From: an uncultured Granulosicoccaceae bacterium
Lineage (GTDB): Bacteria > Pseudomonadota > Gammaproteobacteria > Granulosicoccales > Granulosicoccaceae
Assembly (NCBI GenBank): GCA_937930305.1
Contig: CALGLE010000008.1
Coordinates: forward strand, 1-64,000
Length of the DNA: 64,000 bases
Direction: 5' to 3'
The position numbers and the translations under genes are program-made. Shown piece after piece: positions 46,001 to 55,000 of this stretch; position 1 is the stretch's first letter; each line of letters starts with the position of its first letter. The notes beneath the pieces were generated by a model. It searched no databases, was not told where the DNA came from, and saw nothing but the letters and a program-made list of their open reading frames with translations.

Positions 46001-48687
46001 CACCGATTGTGGAGGCGATGTACGAAGCCAGCAACTATATGCGTGGCGAAGCGGTGGACTATGGACTGGTTCGAGGATCAGAATACTTCAGTAGACGTTG
46101 GTATAGAGTCAGTCACCCCGGTTCGTATGAAGGCGGTGAAGTTTCGCGACCCTATGGCTGTAACGATGGTGATTTAAACGCAACGTCTTGCGCGGAAGAA
46201 CGCATCAACACCAGCCCTGCCCCCGTGTACAAGTCACCGATAACCAGCCAATGCCAAAGTAACCATATTGTCCTGTTATCCGATGGTGCGGCCACGTCCA
46301 ACAATGCCGTTGAAAAGGTTGAAAAGAAAATTAACGAGACATGCAGCACCTCTCATACGTACGGTGATAGGTGTGGCAGGGAGCTAGCATCTTGGCTTAA
46401 AAATTACGACCAATCAGACAGCTTTGCGGGCGAGCAGTTCATCACTACTCATACGATAGGATTTAACCTAAACGATCCAACCTTTTTGCAAGGCATTGCC
46501 AATGCGGGTGGAGGTACGTTTGAACCCGCCAATTCGGCGTCAGAACTGCTGGTTGCATTTAAAAAGATTTTCAATAACGTCAGCCAACGAAACGCAAGCT
46601 TTGTAGCCCCTGGGGCGACAGTAAGTCAATTTAATCGACTACGAAATAGAAACGACGTGTACTACGCCATGTTCAAACCCTCGGGCACTGCTCGCTGGAG
46701 TGGGAATCTGAAGCGCTACCGCATAGGCGAAGATAACAATAACAAATTCGCCTTGTTCGATGCTAACGGGGACTTAGCCATTGATGAGAGCTCAGGTACC
46801 TTTGATACCAATTCTAAGAGTTTCTGGTCAAGCAAAACCGATGGTGACGATGTAGAAATCGGCGGAGCTGCAGAACAAATCCAAAAATCTAGCACCTCTT
46901 ATGACACAAGAAAGGTGTACACCTACACTGGCACGAGTAACGAACTGACCCATGCCACGAACCGCTTCGACTATGACAACAAAGATATTGACATAAGTTG
47001 GTTGAACTTACCGGCCATAGTGGAAGCCGACGCGGACAGAGTTCAAGAATTAATGGATTGGAGCCGAGGTCGAGATCTAGCTGACGACGACGGTGACGGC
47101 AACACAGATGAAGTTCGAGATCACATGGGGGACCCAATGCATTCGGTGCCTGTGGTGGCGAACTACGCTAACGGTGAGTCGGTTATTTATCTTGCAACGA
47201 ATGAAGGTTACATGCACGCCATCGACGCCGATAGCGGCAACGAGCATTATGCGTTCATTCCAAAAGAGTTGTTAAAAAACCTATACAAATTTTATCGTAA
47301 TGACAGCACTCGCAATCGCCCATATGGGCTTGACGGCGGGAAGATGCTTTGGCACGAAGATACCGATCAAGACGGAGTTATCGATACGGATGAAACAGCC
47401 ATTCTTTACATTGGTATGCGCCGAGGTGGCGATTCCTATTACGCGCTAGATGTAAGTACTTACAACCAACCCAAGTATTTATGGAGCATCAAAGGCGGGC
47501 TTCGAGTCGAAGACACCGATGACAGCACTGCAAATGGTGATTATGAAGAACTGGGCAGTACATGGTCATTGCCAGTGAAAACCAAGATATTGGATGGTTC
47601 CACAGTGAAAGATGTCATTATCTTCGGCGGTGGCTACGATCCAAACCAAGATCCTGCGAATGAGGCATCAGTTGTCACTTCAGCGGGCGCCAGCGCAACA
47701 GATCCTGCAGACAGTGGCCAGGTAAGAACTACAGACAGTATTGGCCGTGCAATTTTTATCGCTGATGCAGAAACTGGCGAGCTGATTTGGAAAACCAGAA
47801 GCACCGACCCGCGATTCAGTGACATGCTTTACAGCATACCGTCTCAAGTACGCCCCATTGATATCAATTTCGACGGCATTATTGATCAACTTTATGTAGG
47901 GGATATGGGCGGTCAAATCTGGCGTATGGATTTCGATAACACATTGGTTAGCACGGATTCGATTGATAGCCGAATTAATGCTGGCAAAATTGCCGAGCTG
48001 GCTGGAGATACGGCCAAAAGCAATCGTAAGTTCTACTACCCGCCCGATGTCGCTATCATCAGTATCAATGGCAGACAATTGTTAACCTTATCGATTGGAT
48101 CCGGCTGGCGCGCACATCCACTCGATGATGTGGTTGAAGATCGTTTCTACAGCTTACGATCGCCCTACGTATACGGCCCACCCATTGATAGTTTTGGCGT
48201 CCTATCTTACGATTCAGTGACTGAAACTACGTCTGGCTTGATTGACGTCACGGATGACATAAATGCTGCAGTGGGAGCGGACGCGAAAGGATGGTTTATT
48301 CGAATGGAGCGTTCCGGCGAGAAATTCTTAAGCAGTAGCTTAACGTTCAATAATCAAATCTTAGTAACTTCTTATCTACCCGCGATCGACTCTGACGCCT
48401 GCGATGCAGCAATTGGGTCTGGCAGCTTATACGGATTAAGTCTGTACAACGGTGCACCTATCCTGAATTTGGACGGAAACGGTTCAGAAGAATCGTTAAC
48501 CAAAGCCGATCGAAATAGATTTTTGGATAATTCAGGCTTACCGCCCGAAGTCTCTGTACTGTTCCCTGAAGTGGGTGACAACAACAGCACGGTTTTTCAG
48601 GTTGGCAAGGAAACAATCAATGATATTGATGCCGGCAACACCAGCAAAACCACCTTTTGGCAAGAAGTATCTGAAGGCCATGATTAA
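42994..48687 (+). CDS. pilY1: PilY1-like pilus tip adhesin, cluster 1 (1,897 residues)
   Basis: A very large PilY1 with a 40-residue signal peptide (cleavage before DDTEIFFG). Residues ~50-120 start a von Willebrand A domain (metal site LDNSGSM). The domain is interrupted by about four modules of 140-200 residues (~210-980) and resumes with DTPIVEAMYEA, HIVLLSDGAAT and THTIGFNL (~1000-1190). The C-terminal PilY1 beta-propeller follows, with EF-hand-like calcium loops DDDGDGNTDE and DTDQDGVIDTDE and the motif GDMGGQIWRMD. PilY1 sits on the pilus tip and mediates adhesion, retraction control and surface sensing. P. aeruginosa PilY1 is about 1,160 residues. The GTG at 42994 has GGAG upstream; GTG 43003 or ATG 43012 are alternatives. 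Confidence 0.92.
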   Translation: MLNVKNMIFQPFRSASLNLLRTTLLSAVAACAIASPSYADDTEIFFGQSKDAFETNPNILFVLDNSGSMNSQDGGTVSRLDQMKNAMRLLLDQSSNFNVGIMAFQGRRGGASVRYPIGDLDTDSSSLCTDGICPNETVIVRPRNSSDDAVQNDESLEVILNNQHLIMGTVTPQDITDAELGTTTAATSATDPSDKNANLITKTYLSSISVQESVQASDGVFTWQNNQLADRWFFKDSDSREPLYGYQFKEVDIPAGATITSASIEFSMTGSANQAGEVAAYIAAEQTAVPPEFPANGSSADATGVVTLIERNDLTSRTNEIVAWNSIPGTIDNPSDNGLKLTTPNVANIANELVNLPSWESGNTMSFLFSPQDSYVGSNENVREIFSGGAIEANQPKLTIVYEETVTNTVQVTTSTSLNHIDEYTMENTGQVNRNTTNEVSQLFHAGVGNKPRQIALRFPNIDIPEGATISSANLTLRLHNAESSVSPDSDWLPVISTQPADLSVPPPDGDPGTGTGTGTGTDVGAAGGSGTVVKNLAININAELSADPTADAATPINERPLTTDFIAWSDVPDEAGTDIISPNLSVLIDSVLTLDDWEVGNTVSLVLSAPGDYNDIPVNIREILTGASDYKPVLDIRWTKDNVSNENTPVSHTTAVRFRNVHVPPGATIKSAEIILHAAAPSGEAASFDLSGEAVANTAPFELTNNDIGSRQRTTARETWDVEPWTAVGNEYTSVDITSIVSEITNQTDWCGGNPLSVFIKGTGNRFAQSVEANASEAPALRIEYALDTVPEDGYCSNSSVLVSVSDGSDDGVEDASGNMALSNTYLATNHSEGSTEDHTIGLRFRGLQLPLGAVITSATLEMTAAADMTDDISATIAVEDSDNSGPYVLSNPATHISARSYTGSINWAQPGNIATGDSLFSSDITPLIGSIVNKTNWSAGNSISFKVTANSGNLDITSREGDEAASPRLIVYYQAERQAAGAQNRSKIQQIVDELYAVGDTPIVEAMYEASNYMRGEAVDYGLVRGSEYFSRRWYRVSHPGSYEGGEVSRPYGCNDGDLNATSCAEERINTSPAPVYKSPITSQCQSNHIVLLSDGAATSNNAVEKVEKKINETCSTSHTYGDRCGRELASWLKNYDQSDSFAGEQFITTHTIGFNLNDPTFLQGIANAGGGTFEPANSASELLVAFKKIFNNVSQRNASFVAPGATVSQFNRLRNRNDVYYAMFKPSGTARWSGNLKRYRIGEDNNNKFALFDANGDLAIDESSGTFDTNSKSFWSSKTDGDDVEIGGAAEQIQKSSTSYDTRKVYTYTGTSNELTHATNRFDYDNKDIDISWLNLPAIVEADADRVQELMDWSRGRDLADDDGDGNTDEVRDHMGDPMHSVPVVANYANGESVIYLATNEGYMHAIDADSGNEHYAFIPKELLKNLYKFYRNDSTRNRPYGLDGGKMLWHEDTDQDGVIDTDETAILYIGMRRGGDSYYALDVSTYNQPKYLWSIKGGLRVEDTDDSTANGDYEELGSTWSLPVKTKILDGSTVKDVIIFGGGYDPNQDPANEASVVTSAGASATDPADSGQVRTTDSIGRAIFIADAETGELIWKTRSTDPRFSDMLYSIPSQVRPIDINFDGIIDQLYVGDMGGQIWRMDFDNTLVSTDSIDSRINAGKIAELAGDTAKSNRKFYYPPDVAIISINGRQLLTLSIGSGWRAHPLDDVVEDRFYSLRSPYVYGPPIDSFGVLSYDSVTETTSGLIDVTDDINAAVGADAKGWFIRMERSGEKFLSSSLTFNNQILVTSYLPAIDSDACDAAIGSGSLYGLSLYNGAPILNLDGNGSEESLTKADRNRFLDNSGLPPEVSVLFPEVGDNNSTVFQVGKETINDIDAGNTSKTTFWQEVSEGHD
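43620..45930 (+). repeat. Four beta-sandwich-like modules inserted in the VWA domain of PilY1-1
   Basis: Four units share the pattern R-F-x-x-x-x-(I/V/L)-P-x-G-A-x-I-x-S-A near the start, a late W-x-x-G-N, and an ending A/K-P-x-L-x-I-x-Y. Approximate extents are 43620-44205, 44310-44920, 44940-45360 and 45405-45930. The third has W-C-G-G-N with a partner Cys after the unit. They resemble DNRLRE-like beta-sandwich domains, an assignment from pattern only. Confidence 0.7.
44530..44558 (+). repeat. Short ggcacy hexamer repeat encoding a Gly-Thr linker
   Basis: About five copies of ggcac(t/c) in frame within module 2 of PilY1-1 give GTGTGTGT. Length changes by slippage would keep the frame and vary a flexible loop. 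Confidence 0.75.
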
Positions 48688-48803
48688 TCGGTAATGGCTG
48701 AATAAACCTGTTGGGATGAGACCCATCACACAATTTATTAGACACGAGTGAACCTTCGCCCCGATCGGGTCGATAACCTTGTTTAAGCTTGGAGCACAAT
48801 GCA

Positions 48804-49217
48804 ATGATGACCGATTACAATCAAATGCAATACAACACAAAGAAGAGCGCAGGATTTACGCTCATTGAGGTCATGATTGTCGTTGCGATCATCGGAATCA
48901 TCTCGGCCATTGGATTTCCTTCCTATTCCAGTTACGTCAAGAAATCCCGGCGAGCCGATGGCCACTTGGCGCTACTGAATGTGGTGCAAACCATGGAGCG
49001 ATGCAAAACGGCTCGATTCTCTTACGCAAATTGCACTGTTCCCCCGAGCCAAGCGAAGTCACCTGAGCAGTACTACGAAATCGCGTTGGACGGTGGTTTG
49101 ACGGCAAGTACCTTCACAATAAAAGCGACTGCCAAGAACGCACAGACAAAAGATACCGGTTGCACCGAATTGACCATTGACGAATTGGGTGAAAGACTGC
49201 CCGCAGATTGCTGGTAG
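48804..49217 (+). CDS. pilE: Minor pilin PilE (type IV pilin family)
   Basis: A 137-residue pilin from the ATG at 48804 with GGAG nine bases upstream; a TTG at 48789 is less likely. The site AG/FTLIEVMIVVAIIGIISAIG is canonical, followed by PSYSSYVKKSRRADGHLALL, typical of PilE minor pilins. The D-region has a Cys pair in the tail (GCTELTIDELGERLPADCW). It closes cluster 1 and has no counterpart in cluster 2. Confidence 0.92.
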   Translation: MMTDYNQMQYNTKKSAGFTLIEVMIVVAIIGIISAIGFPSYSSYVKKSRRADGHLALLNVVQTMERCKTARFSYANCTVPPSQAKSPEQYYEIALDGGLTASTFTIKATAKNAQTKDTGCTELTIDELGERLPADCW

Positions 49218-49361
49218 ACACCCTCCCTTAATCATTTTTTGTATTCATGTGATCTTCGTCTGAGGTCTAGTCGACAACTTTCTTTCCTGTCAGCTCACAG
49301 TTCATCTAACCAACTGTACTCAGCCTCTAATGTTGCACCTTCTAATGCCGCTATCTTGGGT

Positions 49362-49982
49362 ATGGAAAAGTTACGCACCAATCGCGGCTTTACGCTGATC
49401 GAGCTTGTAGTGGCCGTTGCAATATTCGGCCTCCTGATCGCCGTTGGTTTGCCGAGTTTTAGTTCGGCAATTTCAAACAGTCGGATAAGTTCGCAATACA
49501 ACAACACCATTGGCGCATTCTTTATCGCCCGATCAGAGGCGGTTAAGGCGTCCGCGAACGTCACCGTTTGCGCAAGGTCGCACGATCAGTCACAGACTTG
49601 CAAGCAAAACGGTGGTGATTGGTCAGACGGCATAGTGGTGTTTCAAGACAACGACCCAGTATCTTCGGACGGCGACATCATCATCGGTGCGGAAGACACC
49701 ATTCTTCATGTTGAGCCAGAACTCACTGGCGAGAACACGTTAATCACTTACGGTTCGACGGATAACACCGCAGCTCAAGCGGAAGCTCGTTCTTACGTGG
49801 TTTACAACCCGAACGGCAGTACAAATTGGCGCGGCGTCTCGGCGATCCTGTGCGACGACCGAGGGGCCACTATGTCACGTGCTATGAACATAGTGATTAC
49901 CGGTGATATTCGTCGCGGCCGAATTCCTGAAAATGGCGATACCCCACTGGATACGTTTGGTCTTGAGGCCACTTGTCCATGA
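49362..49982 (+). CDS. fimU: Minor pseudopilin FimU/FimT (GspH type), cluster 2
   Basis: A 206-residue minor pilin from the ATG at 49362; the frame is open further upstream but encodes an unlikely Ser-rich leader. The cleavage site is RG/FTLIELVVAVAIFGLLIAVG, then the GspH helix IGAFFIARSEAVKASANVTV and the late STNWRGVSAILCDDRGATM. It is the paralogue of the cluster 1 FimU, sharing the domain plan but clearly diverged. The 3' end overlaps the next gene (ATGA). Confidence 0.87.
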   Translation: MEKLRTNRGFTLIELVVAVAIFGLLIAVGLPSFSSAISNSRISSQYNNTIGAFFIARSEAVKASANVTVCARSHDQSQTCKQNGGDWSDGIVVFQDNDPVSSDGDIIIGAEDTILHVEPELTGENTLITYGSTDNTAAQAEARSYVVYNPNGSTNWRGVSAILCDDRGATMSRAMNIVITGDIRRGRIPENGDTPLDTFGLEATCP

Positions 49983-50494
49983 GACTTCGGAATCAACGAG
50001 GGGTGGGCTTAGTTGAGATTATGGTGGCTGTTGTCATCGTATCCATCGGATTTCTGGCCGCTGCATCGATGCAAGTGCAAGGCATGCGATTCAGCCAGGG
50101 CGCTTATTTCCGCTCACAAGCCTATTTCATGGCCAGTGAAATTATTGACCGCATGCGCAATAACACCCGAGCGGTAACCCTGAATTTATATGCGAATAAA
50201 CAAACCGGCTCTGGCCTGACCAACCCCGATTGCAACAACAACAATTGCGATTTTACCGAAATGGTAGACCAAGATTTAAGGGACTGGAGTGCGTCTTTGT
50301 ACAACTTTGACGGTGTGAATAATTTTACACCGGCGCTGCCCAGCGCGGGCGGTATCGAAGCCCGCGGCACCATTGAACTGATTCAACAAAATGAATATCG
50401 CGTGACCCTATTTTGGGCAGAGAATATTAATGGTGATACCGAAGAGCAGTCTTTGTCCGTTAATTTCGCCACCGAAGAATTCCAAGCTAACTGA
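49979..50494 (+). CDS. pilV: Minor pilin PilV, cluster 2
   Basis: A 171-residue PilV paralogue from the ATG at 49979, overlapping the fimU stop. The cleavage site reads RG/VGLVEIMVAVVIVSIGFLAA, so the usual Phe at +1 is replaced by Val while Glu +5 is kept. The segment SMQVQGMRFSQGAYFRSQA aligns well with cluster 1 PilV. Stop and next start share TGATG. Confidence 0.9.
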   Translation: MRLRNQRGVGLVEIMVAVVIVSIGFLAAASMQVQGMRFSQGAYFRSQAYFMASEIIDRMRNNTRAVTLNLYANKQTGSGLTNPDCNNNNCDFTEMVDQDLRDWSASLYNFDGVNNFTPALPSAGGIEARGTIELIQQNEYRVTLFWAENINGDTEEQSLSVNFATEEFQAN

Positions 50495-51618
50495 TGTGTG
50501 ACTTCATGAAAAAGCACCGCACACAAAAAGGGTTCTCGCTGGTCGAGTTGCTCATCGCCATGACACTGGGATTAATATTAATCTCCAGCATGATTGCGGT
50601 ATTTTCTGGCAACAAACGTTCAAGCGAATTGAATTCAGCCACCGCAGACTTACAAGAAAGTGCTCGCTACGCGGTGGAACAAATTTCTCGTGATGCTCGC
50701 ATGGCAGGTTATGCAGGGTGCTTGCGTATTGATGCGTCCAATGCGGTCAATGTGTTAGCTAATGACTCACCGACGAATGATCTTCGCGCAACCATCGTAA
50801 CCGGATCTGCGGTTATTGACAGCCTGCTTTGGAATCCAACATTGCCAGGCCTTGCCCCACCGACTACCAACGTAGCTAAGCCCGGCACACATGTGCTCAT
50901 GCTGCAATACGGTGGCCCAGATTCTACGGAACTGGCGATGGGCATGCGCTTAGGTGGACAAGAAAGTCCGGTAGCCGATGTGACCACGTTTGATAACCCA
51001 AATTTAACCGTTGGGGACCTGGCCATTATTTCAAACTGTGAATTTGGGGACCTTTTTGAAGTCACCGCTGCCACAGTGAACGGCGGCAACAGCGTGTTCA
51101 GCCATGGTGCAGCAGCAAATGCCAGTGGGGCGTTCACACGAGCGTATGGTAATTCTGGAACCATCGCCTCCACCAAGTTGATGAAGTTTCATTCCAACGT
51201 TTACTACGTGGGTGAGAATGGGCAAACTAATGAAAGCGGTGACCCACTCTATTCTTTGTACCAACAATCCCTACCCTACAATTCGGCCGACAACCCACCC
51301 GTTGAACTAGTCACAGGCGTTGAAAATTTTCGTGTTGCCTATGGCGTACGAGACCCCGTTACCGAAGGCCTTCGATATGTTAGTGCCAACGACGCCCTAT
51401 TCGATCCCGGCAGAGTTGATGCCATTCGATTAGGCATTTTGATGGTGTCCTACGATGAAGTGGCAGACATGGAAGACGAGAACACGTACGCCATTGCAGG
51501 CTGGCAAATAAAACCCGCCGGTGCCGGCGTACCCGCTGGTGAATCACATCCAAAAGATCGTCGTATACGCTTAGCGTTTACCACAACCATCACGATCCGT
51601 AATCGAAGGAACTTGTAA
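50494..51618 (+). CDS. pilW: Minor pilin PilW, cluster 2
   Basis: A 374-residue PilW paralogue with the site KG/FSLVELLIAMTLGLILISS and the family signature SARYAVEQISRDARMAGYAGC. It aligns with cluster 1 PilW along its length (for example YQQSLPYNSADNPP versus YRQTLPFTNPP, and GVENFRVAYGV versus GVENLRIRLGV). Predicted role: connects the minor pilin complex to PilY1-2. Confidence 0.9.
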   Translation: MCDFMKKHRTQKGFSLVELLIAMTLGLILISSMIAVFSGNKRSSELNSATADLQESARYAVEQISRDARMAGYAGCLRIDASNAVNVLANDSPTNDLRATIVTGSAVIDSLLWNPTLPGLAPPTTNVAKPGTHVLMLQYGGPDSTELAMGMRLGGQESPVADVTTFDNPNLTVGDLAIISNCEFGDLFEVTAATVNGGNSVFSHGAAANASGAFTRAYGNSGTIASTKLMKFHSNVYYVGENGQTNESGDPLYSLYQQSLPYNSADNPPVELVTGVENFRVAYGVRDPVTEGLRYVSANDALFDPGRVDAIRLGILMVSYDEVADMEDENTYAIAGWQIKPAGAGVPAGESHPKDRRIRLAFTTTITIRNRRNL

Positions 51619-51622
51619 TTCT

Positions 51623-52096
51623 ATGAATTCGATTAATCGTTCACAACAAGGCGCCGCGCTGCTCGTTGCGATGGTGATGATATTTATGATCTCCATCATG
51701 GGGGTTTCGGTTATGCGTAACTCATCACTGGAACACCGTATGGCATCTAATTCAATCCAATCTGCAACGGTTTTCCAAGCTGCAGAATCGGTGGTCGAGC
51801 AAACTCTCAATGACACCGACGCCTTAACCGCTGCTTTCCAAGCCACCGGCAACAACTGCCAAGGCGATCCCATTGTCTGGAATGTCAATCTCCAAGGCAA
51901 TGACATCCACGGCTTACAAACTGAAGCCAAAATAAGATTCACTCGAACCGGATTAGCTGAAGGTTATTCAAGTGATCTAGCAACCGCATTACATTTTGAA
52001 ACTCTAGGCACAAGCAAGATTGTTTCTGCACGTGCTGAATCTGCCGTTATACGCGGCGCTTCTCGGGTCGTTCCAAAGGGGCCACAATGTCAATAA
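51623..52096 (+). CDS. pilX: Minor pilin PilX, cluster 2
   Basis: A 157-residue PilX paralogue; the N-terminal QG/AALLVAMVMIFMISIMGVSV again lacks Glu +5, and the segment FQAAESVVEQTLN corresponds to FQSAESATDAIL of cluster 1. Two cysteines (NNCQGD and the C-terminal PQCQ) could form a disulfide. It overlaps pilY1-2 by 10 bases. Confidence 0.87.
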   Translation: MNSINRSQQGAALLVAMVMIFMISIMGVSVMRNSSLEHRMASNSIQSATVFQAAESVVEQTLNDTDALTAAFQATGNNCQGDPIVWNVNLQGNDIHGLQTEAKIRFTRTGLAEGYSSDLATALHFETLGTSKIVSARAESAVIRGASRVVPKGPQCQ

Positions 52097-55000
52097 GTGA
52101 TAGAAGACGCTATGCGCTAGATGCACGCCATAGATCGTGTGCATCGAGGATTAAAACCACATTCTTCGCATCCGTTGTGTCGATGGTGTGCTTAGGCACT
52201 GCCACCGCCGACGATACCGAAGTGTTTTTCGGGCAAGTTGATCGCAACTCGAACAACCAACCTAACGTCTTGTTTGTGCTGGATACTTCCGGTTCAATGA
52301 ATATAAGAGACACTGCAGTCGCGGGTAATGACACACGACTTGAACGCATGAAGGATGCCATGACAACGATTCTGAATCAATCAGATAACGTTAACGTGGG
52401 CATCATGCGTTTCAACGGTAGCTCTGGTGGGGGCGCTGTTCTTTATCCGATTACGTCAATTAATGAACAGATCTGTGAATCCAATGACTGCGGCGAAGTG
52501 AACGTCATCGCCAAGATTGCAGGATCAACTGATGACATCGAAGAAATGGGCACAGGTGCCGTTTCCTTAGACGGAAATATTTTATCGTTGCAGGCGGCTG
52601 GCGTTGGTGATGAAAATAGAAAAATCGGCCTTCGATTCAAAGATTTAAACATTCCACAAGGCGCCACGATAACCAGTGCAACGCTTGGCTTTATCGCACG
52701 AGATGACAACAATTCTAGTGCGGATACGATCACCATCCAGACTGAGAGCACCGACAACGCAGCAACTTACGCAGCGAGCGCTAGTAGCGCCTCAAGTCGC
52801 CCTTATGGCACGCCCGCTGTGTGGCAGCCTGAGCCTTGGCAAAAAAATAAGCTTTACAACTCAGTTGACATAGCCAGCCAGGTGCAAGAGGTTGTTAACC
52901 GTGCTCAATGGTGTGGTGGTAACGCCATGGGTTTTATGCTGAGTGGATCCGCAACTCGGGATATCGTATCTTATGATGCCTCACCTGCGAACTCTCCGGT
53001 GTTAAAAATCAGCTACGACAGTACCTCAATCCCAGCGGGTGGCGGTTGTGCTGTGAAGTACGCCATCGCCCAAGTAAGTACCGGTTACGATGACGCGGAA
53101 GAACAAGAACGCCGGTTCGTAAACCCCTGGAGTCAGGATTTAGAGCTATTCACCGATAATGGAAGCAAACAGACAATCGGTGTTCGATTCACCGACGTAC
53201 AAATTCCGAAAGACTCCGAAATTCTAGAGTCAAACATTACGTTTAAAGCGATTAAGAACAGCTCGGGAACGACGTCCGGCACTATCACGGGTGAAAGTAG
53301 CGCATCACCTAAAACCTATCAGCGTCAACGTTATAACATCAGTAGACGTCCTCGAACGAATTCGATAGTTGAATGGGACAATCTGAGTTCAATCGCAACC
53401 AATGACCTTGTGGTTACGCCAGATATTTCAAATATTGTTGCGGAACTTACTAGTCGCAGTACTTGGCAATCAGGTAACGCCTTGTCTTTTATTATGGACA
53501 GCAAAACCACCGCCGGCAAGGTGTCGGTGGCGTCTTACAATTATTCGCCAACAGATGCACCCAAATTGGTAATAAAGTACAAATCTATTGTACAGCCAAG
53601 CACTGAAGCCCCAACTTACATCACCGCTCGTGATCGGCTACTAACTGAAATCACGGGTATGACGGCCACAGGTGGCACACCCGTTGTTGATGCTTATTAC
53701 GAAGCAACGCAATACATGTTAGGTGGCGCAGTGGACTACGGAACGCAACGCGGTGTATCCAAAAGTCGATTCCACCGGGTATCGCACCCACTCGCTTATA
53801 CCGGCGGAACCCTTTATCGACCTGATGGATGCACGGATAGTGATCCGGATTCCATTGACTGTATAAAAGAGTCTATTAGTGGATCGGCAAGTTACATCTC
53901 ACCGATAGAATCCACCTGCCAGACCAATCATATTGTTCTTCTTTCCGATGGAGAGGCTACGTCCAACAGCGCAGTCGGAAAAGTTGAATCCTTAATTGGA
54001 GAGAGTTGTGCCCCGAACAGCGATTCTAGACAAAAATGTGGGGTTGACCTTGCCGAGTGGCTGCAAACCACTGACCATTCGGATTCATTGCAAGGTGAAC
54101 AAACGATTAAAACCTATACCATTGGTTTTAACATTGACCACCCTTTCTTAAAAAGCATCGCACAAGAAGGTGGTGGTCGCTACTTCAGAGCCGACAGTGC
54201 CGCCGAGTTAGTGGCACGTTTCCAAGATATCTTGTCGGATGTGTATTCAGTTGACACCAGCTTTGTGGCCCCAGGTGCAACGGTTAACCAATTTAACCGC
54301 CTTACTCACCGGGACGACATTTACTTTGCGCTGTTCAAGCCTGAAGAACGTCCAACCTGGTCGGGTAATTTGAAGAAGTACCAAGTTGGTTTGACCAATG
54401 ACGGCACCGTAACGGTTTTTGATCACAGCACTCCCAAAAAGAATGCGGTGGACGAAGAAGCAGGCTTTTTTGACGAAACGGCTAAAAGTGATTGGAGCAC
54501 AGTCACTGATGGAAGTGATGTGGCAATCGGTGGTGCTGCAGAAATGCTCTCCACACTCGACGCTTCTAGCAAAGGCTTGTTTGGGCGTCAGTTGTACACC
54601 ATTTTGTCAAACACTGACTCCATTCCCAGCGATGGCCTTGAAATTATTGCCGAAGCCAACTTGATTCACGAAGACAACACAAACTTTCAAGACTCAGATT
54701 TAGGTATATCCAGCACTGAAGCAAACGTCGATGACGTTGAAATCAAGCTTGATAACCTATTGAAATGGGCACGTGGTATTGATGTGAAAGATGAAAACAA
54801 AAACGGTGATACAAATGATTGGCGCGCGCACATTGGTGACCCAATGCACTCACGCCCCGTCATTATGAATTACGCTGCCTCACCGGAGCCGTACACAACC
54901 ATTTTCTTAGGCACCAACGAAGGTATCGTGCATGCGGTAAACAATGTCGACGGTAAAGAGCTTTATTCTTTTATGCCTAAATCACTGTTACCGAACATCA

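Noticed and set aside
45908..46177. Plus-strand open frame inside pilY1-1
   Set aside because: It lies in another frame of a real, continuous coding gene and has no family features.
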